A stretch of DNA of 64,000 bases, from contig NC_092587.1 of the NCBI RefSeq assembly GCF_047663525.1, positions 40,477,001-40,541,000 on the forward strand, read 5' to 3'. The translations under genes were made by a program, and so were the position numbers. The notes beneath the pieces are model-generated. The model had not been told where the DNA came from. It did not search any database and saw only the letters and a list, made by a program, of their open reading frames with translations. This document shows positions 1 to 10,600 of the stretch, one piece after another. The stretch is from Anas platyrhynchos. Lineage: Eukaryota > Chordata > Aves > Anseriformes > Anatidae. How positions within the stretch are numbered: the stretch's first letter is position 1; each line of letters begins with the position of its first letter.

Positions 1-1046
1 GGCTTGTACTGTGGTAGCACAAGGGCAGGTTTTGATGCTCCACCAGGCTAGCAGGCTTTGACATGTCCTTAGGGACAGCCTCTAATAATGTGAGGACCCA
101 ACCAAGGCTGAGCAGAAAAGCTCTAAATCATTTTCAAATCAGTGAATGTGCTTGTCTGCCTGTTTCTTAAAGCCTGCTCAACAAGGCTGCCCGTGTCCTC
201 TCTGCAGCCTCACGTCTCTCCTCCCTTTCCCCCTCCATATCACCTCCACAAGCTAGGGCTTGTGAGGCAAGGTGGTGTTCCTGCCTGATTATAATCGTTC
301 TGCTTTTAGAGAAGTCAAAGACTGATTTGCTGAAGGTCACGTAGTAGATGATGAGCAGAAATAAGCTCAGAATCAGGAGACAGATCCTCCTCCCCTTCAA
401 GCCAACATAAATCAAGAGCAAGTCCACTGGAGCCACTGGCATTGCACTAATATAAGGAGCCAGGAGAAGTGTTTGACGCTTAGGCCTAAAGTGTCTGCAG
501 ACATTTTTCAACATCTTCCAAAGGTCCCAGTTTCAGTGTGGTTGCAGCAACAACAGGAACCCATAGTGTAGGTCAGGGAACAGTGGTTTGTTTTATCTCG
601 CCCCTTGGCAGCTCGCCCCTCAGGGCTGTGCAAGGTGGGAGCAATGTCACAGGCCCCAGTAATGTTACAGTTCTGGGAACAGGAGGAAAAAGACACTTAC
701 ATAAAACCACAGAACTGGCACTTACTTGGGAAGAAAATTAGCCTCATTTATCTCCTCTTACATTCACTCTGACCAGAGGTTCAGGATCTTTGTTATGTTC
801 ATTAAATTGCCTGTGCTTTTCAGGCACACAAGGATGCTTTCAGCACAAACTAGTTGTTAGCAGTTAATCGAGATTGTAAAGGGGTGTAGGGTTATTAAAT
901 CACATATTGGTTGCCTATTAGTGAGATACAGGAACTGTATCAGCATTAACGAACAGACTAGCAAAATAAGGGAGGTGTTTCCTTCTAGACAATTTACTGT
1001 TGTGCAGTAAAATCTTTATTCCATTATCTTTTATTCTAGTCTTTAA
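1..1046. other. Spacer downstream of E2F7, no gene seen
   Basis: Moderately AT-rich DNA with only short ORFs lacking similarity or splice structure. In other vertebrates CSRP2 lies farther on this side, but none of its exons is seen. Confidence 0.6.
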
Positions 1047-1303
1047 ATAGAATCATAGAATCATAGAATCATAGAATATCCTGAGTTGGAAGGGACCCTT
1101 AAGGATCATCAAGTCCAACTCTTGACACCGCACAGGTCTACCCAAAAGTTCATACCATGTGACTAAGCGCACAGTCCAATCTCTTCTTAAATTCAGTCAG
1201 GCTCGGTGCAGTGACCACTTCCCTGGGGAGCCTGTTCCAGTGTGCAACCACTCTCTCTGTGAAGAACCCCCTCCTGATGTCAAGCCTAAACTTCCCCTGC
1301 CTC
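1047..1303 (-). mobile_element. CR1 LINE fragment, 3' end
   Basis: The plus strand starts with the tandem ATAGAATC tail, then GAGTTGGAAGGGACCCTTAA, CCTGTTCCAGTG and GTGAAGAACCCCCTCCTGATGT. That is the reverse complement of a bird CR1 3' end, so the element is on the minus strand. It is 5'-truncated, with no reverse-transcriptase coding region. Moderate divergence. Confidence 0.93.
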
Positions 1304-4300
1304 ATGAAATATTTTCCAGTTTCCTCCTGAAATATTAAAACCTATTCCAAATTTAACTATTTCAGCTGGTGTTGCAAGTCTGTACCATGTTGCAGTATTT
1401 CACATGTATTGCAGATGGGTCTGATTCTCCTACAGGGTTTCTACTAACACACTGCATCTAGAGGGTAAGTCTGTAAACTGCGGGTTTGCAGCCATCATTT
1501 TTGAAATTAGAAAGCAACTTCTGAAAAAAAAAAAGTTTTGTGCTCCCCTCCCACCCAAATGCGTAATGTCATCTATTAAATTAAACTGCTGACCCATCCA
1601 GGGTGAGAAATACCCAGCCAGAGATGAGGGAAAGGCATAAAGTCTGGCATCTTGCATTCTCCTGCAGGGTGAAAATAAGAACTTTGTTTATCTGGAGAAT
1701 GGAGGAGTCCCAAGCTCTGACTGTGGCAGATCCTGCTGGCCCTGACTTTCCCTGGGAGGTCCTGCAGTATCAGATTTGGACATCACAGCATTTTTCAATA
1801 GGCAAGGCAGGCTTTTGCCCACTCGCCAGCAGAGTCGTTGTGCCCTCCTAGGGGAGCAGGGGAAGGCCCGAGGCTTTTGGAGCTTGAGCTGGTGCTGACT
1901 GACACCATGAGAACACAATTCAACTCCTCAGGAGGTCTTGGAGAAAGCTCTTGAAAAATAGACTAAATTTTCATCACGTTTCTGTTGCAGTCAATGAATT
2001 TGGAAAGAATCTGGATGATAATTCTTGAGGCCAGAGGGATCTTCTCAGAGGATTACGGTCAGCACGGTGAAGCCCCACTCGCTCTCTCTGCCTAGCTGGC
2101 ACACAGCTGCTTTGCAGACTTCTCTGTGGCTTTCTGCCTCCAAATGCCACAGCACACACACTTGCAAGAGGTCTCTGGTGTAACCCCTGTGCTGGCAATC
2201 AGCCCCAGGGTAACCTCTGTAATTTTCCTCAAGACCTGCCTTTGTTAGATCCTTCCCAAGCGGCACAGTGCCTAGTGGGTGGGTTTTATTGCTCTGGGTC
2301 TCCTACTCCATAAGGACGCTCAGTTACCTCTCCCACATTACCCAAATGAGGAGTGGTTAGGCCCTGGGGCTTCGCAGGGGTTTATGGCTGCCCAAGATCA
2401 AAGCCGTGTTTGCTGGCAGCATTTAACACCTTCCAGCACCATGGGATTATTTCTGTCTCCCAGCTGGTCCTGGCTGCCCAGCCCAGGCTGTGGAGCAGTA
2501 AGACTTCCATCCGCAGTGCCACCACTTTTAATTTTCCCTTTTTATAGAGAACTAAATCAGAGGGCGTTTAATGTTCCCCTCTAATTATTCTTTACTTCAG
2601 AAGGGAGTATTAAAAGCACGCCAATGAAGACAGGAACTACTCGAAGCTACAGCCCAAGAAAATTGCAGCCATGGCACTGCTAGAGAAGCTGGAGCTGGGT
2701 TGGGGTTTGTTAGCACTCCTCATACCATAATCTTATTAAAATTACAATCTTTCCTGTCAGTGGAAAGGGAAAAGTTAATATTGGTGAAGTCACAGGTCAA
2801 AAATAAAACAAACAATATTGAGTGAGCTGCTGAGTTTTCATTTTAGAAATGACTCTCGAGGAACTCAGCCAGTCATAACTCAGGCATCTTGAAGCCGTTT
2901 CTTGGTGATGCAGGATGTTAACTCGCATCTCTTTAAATACAGAGGGAACAGGGCAGTAAGGGACTTGCTGAAATCAGCAGTGAAACTGCCACTGATTTTA
3001 ACAGGCACAAATTTAGTTTTGGGTCAAGCTGTGTCTTGTGTGCATGGTGGAGGTTAAATTCCAACAGATTTAAAGGAAAGGATGCTGAACAGATACCACA
3101 GTGTTCACAAATATCAAAGCCTGCAGAGCTCAGGAGGGCCCAGGTGCATGTGACACAGTACGGAGGACTATGATACCCGGTCCCTGTTCAGCTTTTTCAT
3201 GTCATGGACTTGACAGCGAGGCCACAGGGGAGCATGGCCCTGTCTTCCCTGTGCCATGTGCCTACGCAGGCCTCTGCAGCCTGTAGGCCACAAACTTAAC
3301 ACAGCAGCCCTGCCCCTAGCCACCTCAGCTCATGCAGCCCCACGAGCTAAACTCTTTTTTGGTTTTTTAAAAGCAGTTTGTGGTCAATGAGCATGCACAA
3401 GCAGACCATGGCTTTCACCCATGGGACAATGGGCCTGCGTCAGGGCCTGCCTTGCTCCTCAGTGCCTGAGGAGTGCCTGCAGTCAGGCAGGCATTGCTGC
3501 CATCCTGTGGAGACCTGGGGCCGAGGGACGGCCGTGGTGCCCTGGGCAGCCCCAAGGTGCTGGTGGTGGGGCAGGATCCCCAGAGGACAGTGCCCAGGCT
3601 CATGCCCCTACCCACAGCCCAGTGCCAGGCCCTCCTGCTCCTGGGCAACTCCCAGACACAGGAAAAAAGGGGTTCTGGGGTGACCAAGTGAATGATCGGC
3701 CACTTAAATGTCAGGTCCTGTGTCTTCCCAGGTGTCCGCTGTACTGTCACCACTAGGAACAGTACCCACCTTCATCACTGCTGAAAATCTTATATAGGAT
3801 GAGAAATAGATAACTACATTTCATTGTTTCTTCAGACAAGAAACTGAAGTCTGAACCAAAGCAAAGTTTACAGGTGTTTTCCCATGACAATGAGTTCAAG
3901 AGTGCCCTGGTATCACATCTACAACATGAATAATGCTTTTGCTAGACACCTCTGAGAAAATGCTTGCAAAAAAACTTCAACCTGCTGAGAAATGTGGCTT
4001 ACTGCTGTTATTCCTGACCTTTACGTTGCATAGAAGCGATGCTTTCATGCCAGAAGGCATGTGGGTGACAGGCCCCAGGCACACATTTAGACAACCTGTT
4101 ACAGCTTTTGAATTACGATATCCTGGCACTGAAATCTCTCCCACGTTATAGAAGCAGAGCTTGGGGTCAGTTTGCACAGTTTTGGGCCCGGGCCTTTCTC
4201 CTAGCCACCTCCAGGACTTTGGTAGTTAGTTTATATTGCAGAGGTCCTTGTACTTGCAATAGCTTAAAGGGAATTCTTGTCTGTGCTAAGCATACAAGCT

Positions 4301-4414
4301 GAATATAAACGCAGGTAGGGTTACTGATTTGCTGTTCAGATTCCACAGTAACTGCTAATTTGAATGCATGGTTGACAGACATTTATTTTAAAGGATGCTC
4401 TCCATAGTGACATC
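1304..4414. other. Spacer between CR1 and E2F7 3' end
   Basis: No exon supported. A GC-richer part at 3100-3760 has overlapping ORFs on both strands with no recognisable protein. Near 2960-3035 there is a weak resemblance to an old amniote interspersed repeat, too decayed to name. Confidence 0.5.
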
Positions 4415-4448
4415 ACAACCTCAGCCTTGTTTTTAGTTCCATTTTATT
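4415..4448 (-). terminator. E2F7 polyadenylation region
   Basis: AATAAA on the minus strand at 4448-4443, followed about 20 nt on by an A-rich point near 4425, then a GT-rich stretch (GGTTGTGATGTC) of the kind bound by CstF. A second AATAAA at 4387-4382 lies just beyond and could act as backup. Confidence 0.6.
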
Positions 4449-4669
4449 CTGTAAAAGTTTAATATTTTGCTAAAAGATAGTATGAAAAAATTCAACTCAG
4501 TGTGATTGGAGTAAAGCTATAGGCAAACAGCTAAAAAGATCGCAAGAGAGCAGGAAGAGCAGGACAGTTACAGGCAGCAATAAAATTAATATCTATATTA
4601 AACTAGCAGTGCAAAGATACAAACTGGAAGCAGCTTTACATTAAAAATACAGCTTTTTAAATACAGAAA

Positions 4670-4677
4670 TAGCACCA
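4670..4677 (-). promoter_or_regulatory. miR-29 8-mer seed site (E2F7 3' UTR)
   Basis: A second TGGTGCTA on the minus strand, about 50 nt from the 4719 miR-26 site. Confidence 0.45.
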
Positions 4678-4718
4678 ATTTACAAAAGATAATCAGAAAT
4701 GTAAACGTGGCAGGTAGA

Positions 4719-4726
4719 TTCAAGTA
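4719..4726 (-). promoter_or_regulatory. miR-26 8-mer seed site (E2F7 3' UTR)
   Basis: The minus strand reads TACTTGAA. It is the third miR-26 8-mer and lies close to the inferred 3' end, a position where sites tend to be effective. Confidence 0.5.
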
Positions 4727-5264
4727 TAAGTTACACACTCACCCTCCTTAACAACTGTCTTGAAACCAAAAGGTTTTATAAACCCTGCAGAACATCATGG
4801 GCATGCACTTTTTGTGAGTGCAAATACAAATTCTGCTTTTCCAAAGCTACTTTGCTGGTGAATTGTTACTAGTTTAATTTACATTTTCAGCTTTCAGTGA
4901 AGGTAAAGATGGGAAATGTAAACTCATTCCCTCATGGCAACCCACCCTTCTGCCTTGCCAGTCTAGTACAGCAGCTCAGGTGCTGCAAGTAGCACTGCTC
5001 CCAACATCACCCAAAAGCTTCAGTCGTGCTGCTCCATCAACTCCTTTCAACCTACTCCAGTGAGAATTTTGCATTGACAAAAACAGAATATCATGTAAAA
5101 TCCCCTTCTTCTCCCAAACCCAAATCAGCTTTCACAACAGCAATCCATCAAACAGCTTTGATTGTGAGGGAGTCAATCCTCAATTCCAGGCCTGCTGTAT
5201 TTACAGAAACTCAGAAGTGGAAGTAGAAATTGGAAACTGAAGATACATTTTCAGCTCCTGCATT

Positions 5265-5272
5265 TTCAAGTA
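5265..5272 (-). promoter_or_regulatory. miR-26 8-mer seed site (E2F7 3' UTR)
   Basis: The minus strand reads TACTTGAA, a perfect 8-mer for the miR-26 seed. It is the second of three such sites in the UTR. Confidence 0.5.
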
Positions 5273-6192
5273 TAGTTAGGTTAGTTATGACTCAGAGTAA
5301 CATAACTGACACAAGGAGGCAATTTTTGTGATGATGCTTCAACTGGAGCAGAGAGTGAATACTTATGCCAAATCCTCCTCTCAGCTCCCAGCTGCCATTT
5401 CATTAAAAGTTTGCACCATACTAGAGGTGAAGAGAAAAAACAAAGTTTGGAGAATCGATATCCATCATGTCACCCAGAACCCCAGCAGCCTGTTTCCAGA
5501 CAGAATGGCAACAAATGTATGTTAGCAGAAATGCAGTGGCACCACTGTGCCAGTTACACGTTTCTTTTTCAAAATGAAATTCATTTAAATTGGTGTATAG
5601 GAAGAAATAATTCAGAAGCAAAAATTGTAAACTTTCACAACTGTAGTGTAATAATAATAATAAGAAACAAAAACAAAAACTTAAAATTTAGCAGTCTGAA
5701 TATTTCTCCTTACCACCCCTGAAGTTTCCTATGATAATTCTGCTGTACAGAGTTTCTTTCAATGAGGTCTAACCAGCTCTCCTTATAAGACTGTTATTGG
5801 TCTGTTCTAAGATAAGGCCACATTATTCAACTCCCGGTTTCACTAAAATTATTTCTTAAATTCCATTTTAATAACATTTCATTATAAAAATAAAAGTCCT
5901 TACCAATTCCCCAGCCCCTCAAACCAGCCCTAGCCTCCCTTAACCAACCAAGTAGCACATCACACAGTGTATTTACCCTTGGAAAACCAGTACCATTCAA
6001 TGCAAAATTACTGCTCATCAGAGAAGAGCTGACAATGTTGGCCCTGTGTTTGCTGAAAACCTGGAGTAACATGATGTCTACAGCAACACTTTGTCTTCCA
6101 GAGGAAACTGCACAAATTTAATGGCATACTGCTACACCAGTGAAAACATACCAAAGCATAAGAGCATTAACTCTTATGTCCTATATTATTAA

Positions 6193-6200
6193 TAGCACCA
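6193..6200 (-). promoter_or_regulatory. miR-29 8-mer seed site (E2F7 3' UTR)
   Basis: The minus strand reads TGGTGCTA, complementary to nucleotides 1-8 of miR-29 (UAGCACCA). The match runs one further base, to UAGCACCAU. Confidence 0.45.
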
Positions 6201-6888
6201 TCCATTATGTGAGGACCCTGAATGTTAAGTGTTATACACGCCCTTTTCTTCCTCCTTATCTTCTCATAAGGAGGATGGATAGTTTTCTCCCATTTCCAAA
6301 AATTCATGGCTCCCATTCATTTTCAGCTTCTTTTTATGGTTTAGATAGGTATGTGCCAAAAATAAGATCTCCCTTGTCTTCCAAGTACACTCAAACACAC
6401 TATTAACTAGTGACAAAATTCCCATAAGTGAACAGCTAGGCACTTCAGTCTATACCCCTTAAGGGTTTACTTAAAATCGACTTAAGTAGGCACTTAGGAG
6501 ACTTAAGCAGTCTCAGGTTAAACTGAACCTAATCATGTGGTTAATGACTTACAAGTGTTCGTCAGTCATAAAGACTAGAACATATATTTAATGGTAGATG
6601 AAATCTTAGCACTGCCCTCCCAGTGGCTTGATGTTCTCAAATTAATTTGTCCAACTGATTTAAGGAATCAGGTTCTGTATTCTTTATATCTACCTTGTAC
6701 TTTTTGCTCAGATTAGGAGAAAGAAACCCAAGGAACACCGCAGTTCATTAACGTAACTATAAAAACGTTAACATTCACAGTTATTTTGGTCTTAATATTT
6801 TTCACATGTATACATTCAATCATGTTGTGTTATTATTAGGTTTTCCTAACCACAAGTGCTGGGCAAATTGTACAACAATCAACTGACA

Positions 6889-6900
6889 TTCAAGTAATCC
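6889..6900 (-). promoter_or_regulatory. miR-26 target site, 12-nt match (E2F7 3' UTR)
   Basis: The minus strand reads GGATTACTTGAA, complementary to nucleotides 1-12 of miR-26a/b (5' end UUCAAGUAAUCC). This is an 8-mer seed site with pairing extended by four bases. Mammalian E2F7 is a published miR-26a target. Confidence 0.65.
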
Positions 6901-7115
6901 TACCCTGAGAAAATCTGTTATTCTGAAGCTCCCACTCTAACGTACAAAATAAATAGCAAGAGGCTGTACTGCAGAGGCAGGGTTTGACAGATTGGAACTA
7001 AGGACGCAGTTGCTCTTGCAACTGTAGAAGTTTATCAATTTCACCGCAGATTTACTCAGGGTAAGTAGAGTATATGTAAAAAAAAAAAACAAAACAAAAA
7101 AACGCTTACCCCAGA

Positions 7116-7123
7116 TAAGTGCT
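7116..7123 (-). promoter_or_regulatory. miR-302/427/430-type 8-mer site (E2F7 3' UTR)
   Basis: The minus strand reads AGCACTTA, the 8-mer for miRNAs beginning UAAGUGCU. A 7-mer for the same seed (AGCACTT) lies at 6854-6860. Confidence 0.4.
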
Positions 7124-7489
7124 AGACGTCTCACTTAAAACCATGAACAAAGAACCCATGGGGACTCCAAGGAAATCTGTTTGCATCTCCTCACAGCAAC
7201 AGAGAGTTTTCCAAATTAAAACCACAAATACAATTTGATGCCCACAAGGCTGTGTGAAGCACAGCATCTGAATTCAAATCAGTACTGAGGAACAATTAAG
7301 TAAAAAGGTTTTCGCTACCAAGGATGATTTGTGAAGAAGGTTAACAGAATTGGTGGGTGAGAAGATGATGGGGAAGCATGCCAAAAGGGATGACATTTTA
7401 ACGTGCCCCTCTTGTCAGATAAGAGCTTGTTCTCTTGTAATGGATACAGTGTCCTAGGACAATCTGCCCACCCTTTGCAATGTCTGGGG

Positions 7490-7666
7490 TTAGTCATTGC
7501 TGCTACTAGAGATTTCTAGTCGCCTCTGCACAGAGCTGGCATTTCTGGTCTGGCTGCCTTCACCTTTTTTCCATGCACCAGGATCTCCAAGACTTCCAGG
7601 AGTTTTGAAAAATGTCTCATGACGCGCAGGACGAATGCTCTTGGGAGTGACAGGAGTTGACGAAGG
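7490..7666 (-). CDS. E2F7: E2F7 coding exon 12 (aa 875-932 and stop)
   Basis: The last coding exon. It reads [30 protein letters not shown] and ends [15 protein letters not shown], then TAA at 7492-7490. Human shares [22 protein letters not shown] and SAQRRLEI, and also ends in a short D-terminated tail. Acceptor CACAAATAG is at 7668-7667. Confidence 0.94.
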   Translation of the reverse strand, partial: PSSTPVTPKSIRPARHETFFKTPGSLGDPGAWKKGEGSQTRNASSVQRRLEISSSSND

Positions 7667-10600
7667 CTATTTGTGAAACAAAACAAGAAGTAATTCAGTA
7701 ATTATCAAAGCCTACATGCAAGCATGCAAAGAGAAGCGAGCTTGTAGACATGCAGCCCTGTACCCAGCTACTATAGGAAACTACGTCACACAATCTTTTC
7801 AGAAGCTCCACATGAAAGGCTATGGTCTTTGCCCCTGCTTTTTGTTCTGGGGTTGTCTGCCAGTACATCACTTCTGTGAAGCTGAAAGCCTCTATCTCAT
7901 TTCCAACTTAAATGTATTCACAGCTAGTTCATACTCATTCATTCTTATGCCAATCTTGGCCTCTAGCTTAAATGGCTCTTTTTCCTCCTTATTGTTTTAC
8001 TCACTTTTGTTATTTGCTAGCATCAAAACAGATCTAAAATTAATTTTCTAAACCCAGGCCGCTTCTGTTTTAAGTGCCACTCTTCTGTTACCTTTAACGT
8101 TGGTATCTGTAATCAGATTGACTCCATTACAAACTTTTTGTAAACTCTAAACAAAATAAACATAAAATAACTGTCATAAAGCTTCCAGAACTACGATTTG
8201 TCTCTCCATTAGAAAATAGGAAAACACATCACAGATCAAATTTAAGCTAAAGCAGTGCCAAAATGTCACTTCCAGTAGTTGTGAAGACCCAGGTAACAGC
8301 ATGACATGACTGCTTTATGTCATCACTGTACCTCAGTTAGTTGAGTCCTTCATTTTTGAATTTCTCATTTATTTACTTAAAAAGTCTATTACCAGGGTAG
8401 ATTTTTAAAACTGTCATTATAAAAATGATACAGCAAACCCCACGAAAATTGGTGTTTTCCCCCAGTTCTGATCTGATGCTGGCATTAAGTTTCCATTCCT
8501 TGGTGAGCAGTGATTAGAACTGGGGTGAGGATCCCCAGCACACTACCACCTGGTTCTAGCCAGTTGACTCCTGAAATATGACAAACAATCCTCCTACAAT
8601 GTGTTTCTTATAGCTCCTGCATAATAAGCTTACAATGTGTCAAACTGGAAAAAATACTCAAACCTCAGGAAAAACAACCAGCAACTCATTTTTTACCCCT
8701 ATTTGTGCCAGACTTTTTTTATCTTACAAAGTTCTTGTACATTTTTTAAAACTCACTGCCCTCCAACCAGTACAGGTGGATGTGTACATCACGTGAAAGA
8801 CACCACGTCCCAGCCTGCCAACCTGCTGCTCTGACACACAGGCACCAGCCTGCAGCACGAGTTGCCTTCAGTGCCGGTGAGCTGGAGCTGCTGCTTCACT
8901 GTTATTCAACCACCTTTTGGTCTTACCTGCTGCAGTTTCAGGAGGGTCACTGGATGCCCCATGCACACAGGGGAGTCCAGTTTAACAGTACTGCACGACC
9001 TGGCAAGCACAGGACTCAGGTGCACAGCGGGGTGAGCTGCTTGCTGGGGATCCACCGAGGGGGGAGCATTTGGAGTAACCATTGCCGTGGTGCCGATGAG
9101 AACGGGTGCCGTCGATGCCAGGCCAGACATGCTGATATTCATGGGGGCAGCAGCTGAGAAGGAGCCATCAGGAACCGGAGAAAGAGGGCTGGGGATCGCA
9201 GGAGAACAGACGAGAGGGAAGGAAGCCAAGGCTGCTGATGGCACCATGACACAGGGGATGCTCAGAGAAGGTAACTGGCCTGCAGCCAGCCCAATGGCAC
9301 CAGGAGCTTGGTTTGGCGAGAAGAGGAAATTAAAATTGCTTAGTCCTAAACCAAAGAGAAACAGCAAGGCATTAGTACAGTTAACAAATATGGAATTAAG
9401 CTATTATAACTTCATCTAGAACAGGAAAGAAGGGTGAAAAAAGAAAGAAAGAGGCTGCTCAGGAAGAAAAAACTGGCTGTTCAGTCAACCCCCCTTTTCC
9501 TACCTACCTCCATGTCCCCCCCTGCTGCCTGTTCACCATCTCTGCATCTATTTGCTTTCTTCATATTAAGTACCAACTACACCCTTGCTATTTTCTGCTT
9601 CTAACTCGAGTTACAAGTAACACCTTGGCTAAAGAAACTCTTCACTAACAGGAATCACATTCTATGCTGTACAAAAGTATATACACTGGGTTTTAACAAG
9701 AAAAAGATGCAAATGGAAAAATTCCACAAAGATATACCCCAAAGATGCTCATTTTCCTCAGAAAAGCTGAAATACTGTTTTGAATTATTGACCTTCCAAA
9801 ACTCCCAAGATCAAGATTTTCTAACTGAGGTCTCTATTCTGTAAACTTCTCCACATAAGTGAAGTCCCGCAGACCCCATTCTGTGACAAAGGAATCAAAT
9901 AACAATGCAGTAATCATGAAAATCTGCCACACACGTATGCTGTTCCCACAGAATAGTCTTCCATGCCACACGAGCACAGTCACAAATAAGGATGGACATG
10001 AAATTCTGTGTTTTCAGTATTTTCAGCTGCTTCCTTCCCATCCCCAATGTGTCCATGAACACTCTCAGTGCCTCAGTCTGTGTGGGATTATCTCACTGAT
10101 GCACATGACAAGAAAGTATGAAATTCACAGATGACCCCTTAGAGGAATGCTTTTGCACTATTCTGGCTGCCTTTCTGCCAAATCTAGTCTTCCAGCTGCC
10201 CCCAGTTTTGAATGCCAGATAGGCTTTTTTTCCCCCCATATAATTCAAGCATAGAAAATCCACATTATTTATCTCTAGTAATGTCTGGGTACCTCAAAAA
10301 AAAAAAAAAAAAAAAAAAAGCCTGCACTTTCAGAGAAGCAACAGTTCATACGGAGTCAAGAGAATTCAGAGCTATTAAACTGCCACAGAAAACCACTGAC
10401 GTTTTTTGTGCCAACTATAGACTTACTGACCTATCTGTAGGTCTCCCTGTTTGAACAGCTAAGTGAACAGATAGAGAGGGCTGAGTACCTCTAGATCTCA
10501 TGCCTGTCCTTACCAGCAGTAGGCTGAACATAAAGATACTGCGGCAGAAAAGGTTGATTGGCATTTTCTTTAGAGGGGTGCTCTTTTCCTGGAGAAGGTT

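Larger units (their letters stand above)
4425..7489 (-). other. E2F7: E2F7 3' untranslated region (inferred extent)
   Basis: From the stop at 7490 down to the AATAAA near 4445 there is no other exon or repeat boundary. The implied length of about 3.06 kb is close to that of human E2F7. AT-rich, with several minus-strand microRNA seed matches spread over its whole length, which supports it being one transcribed UTR. The exact end is inferred; no transcript evidence is available. Confidence 0.75.
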
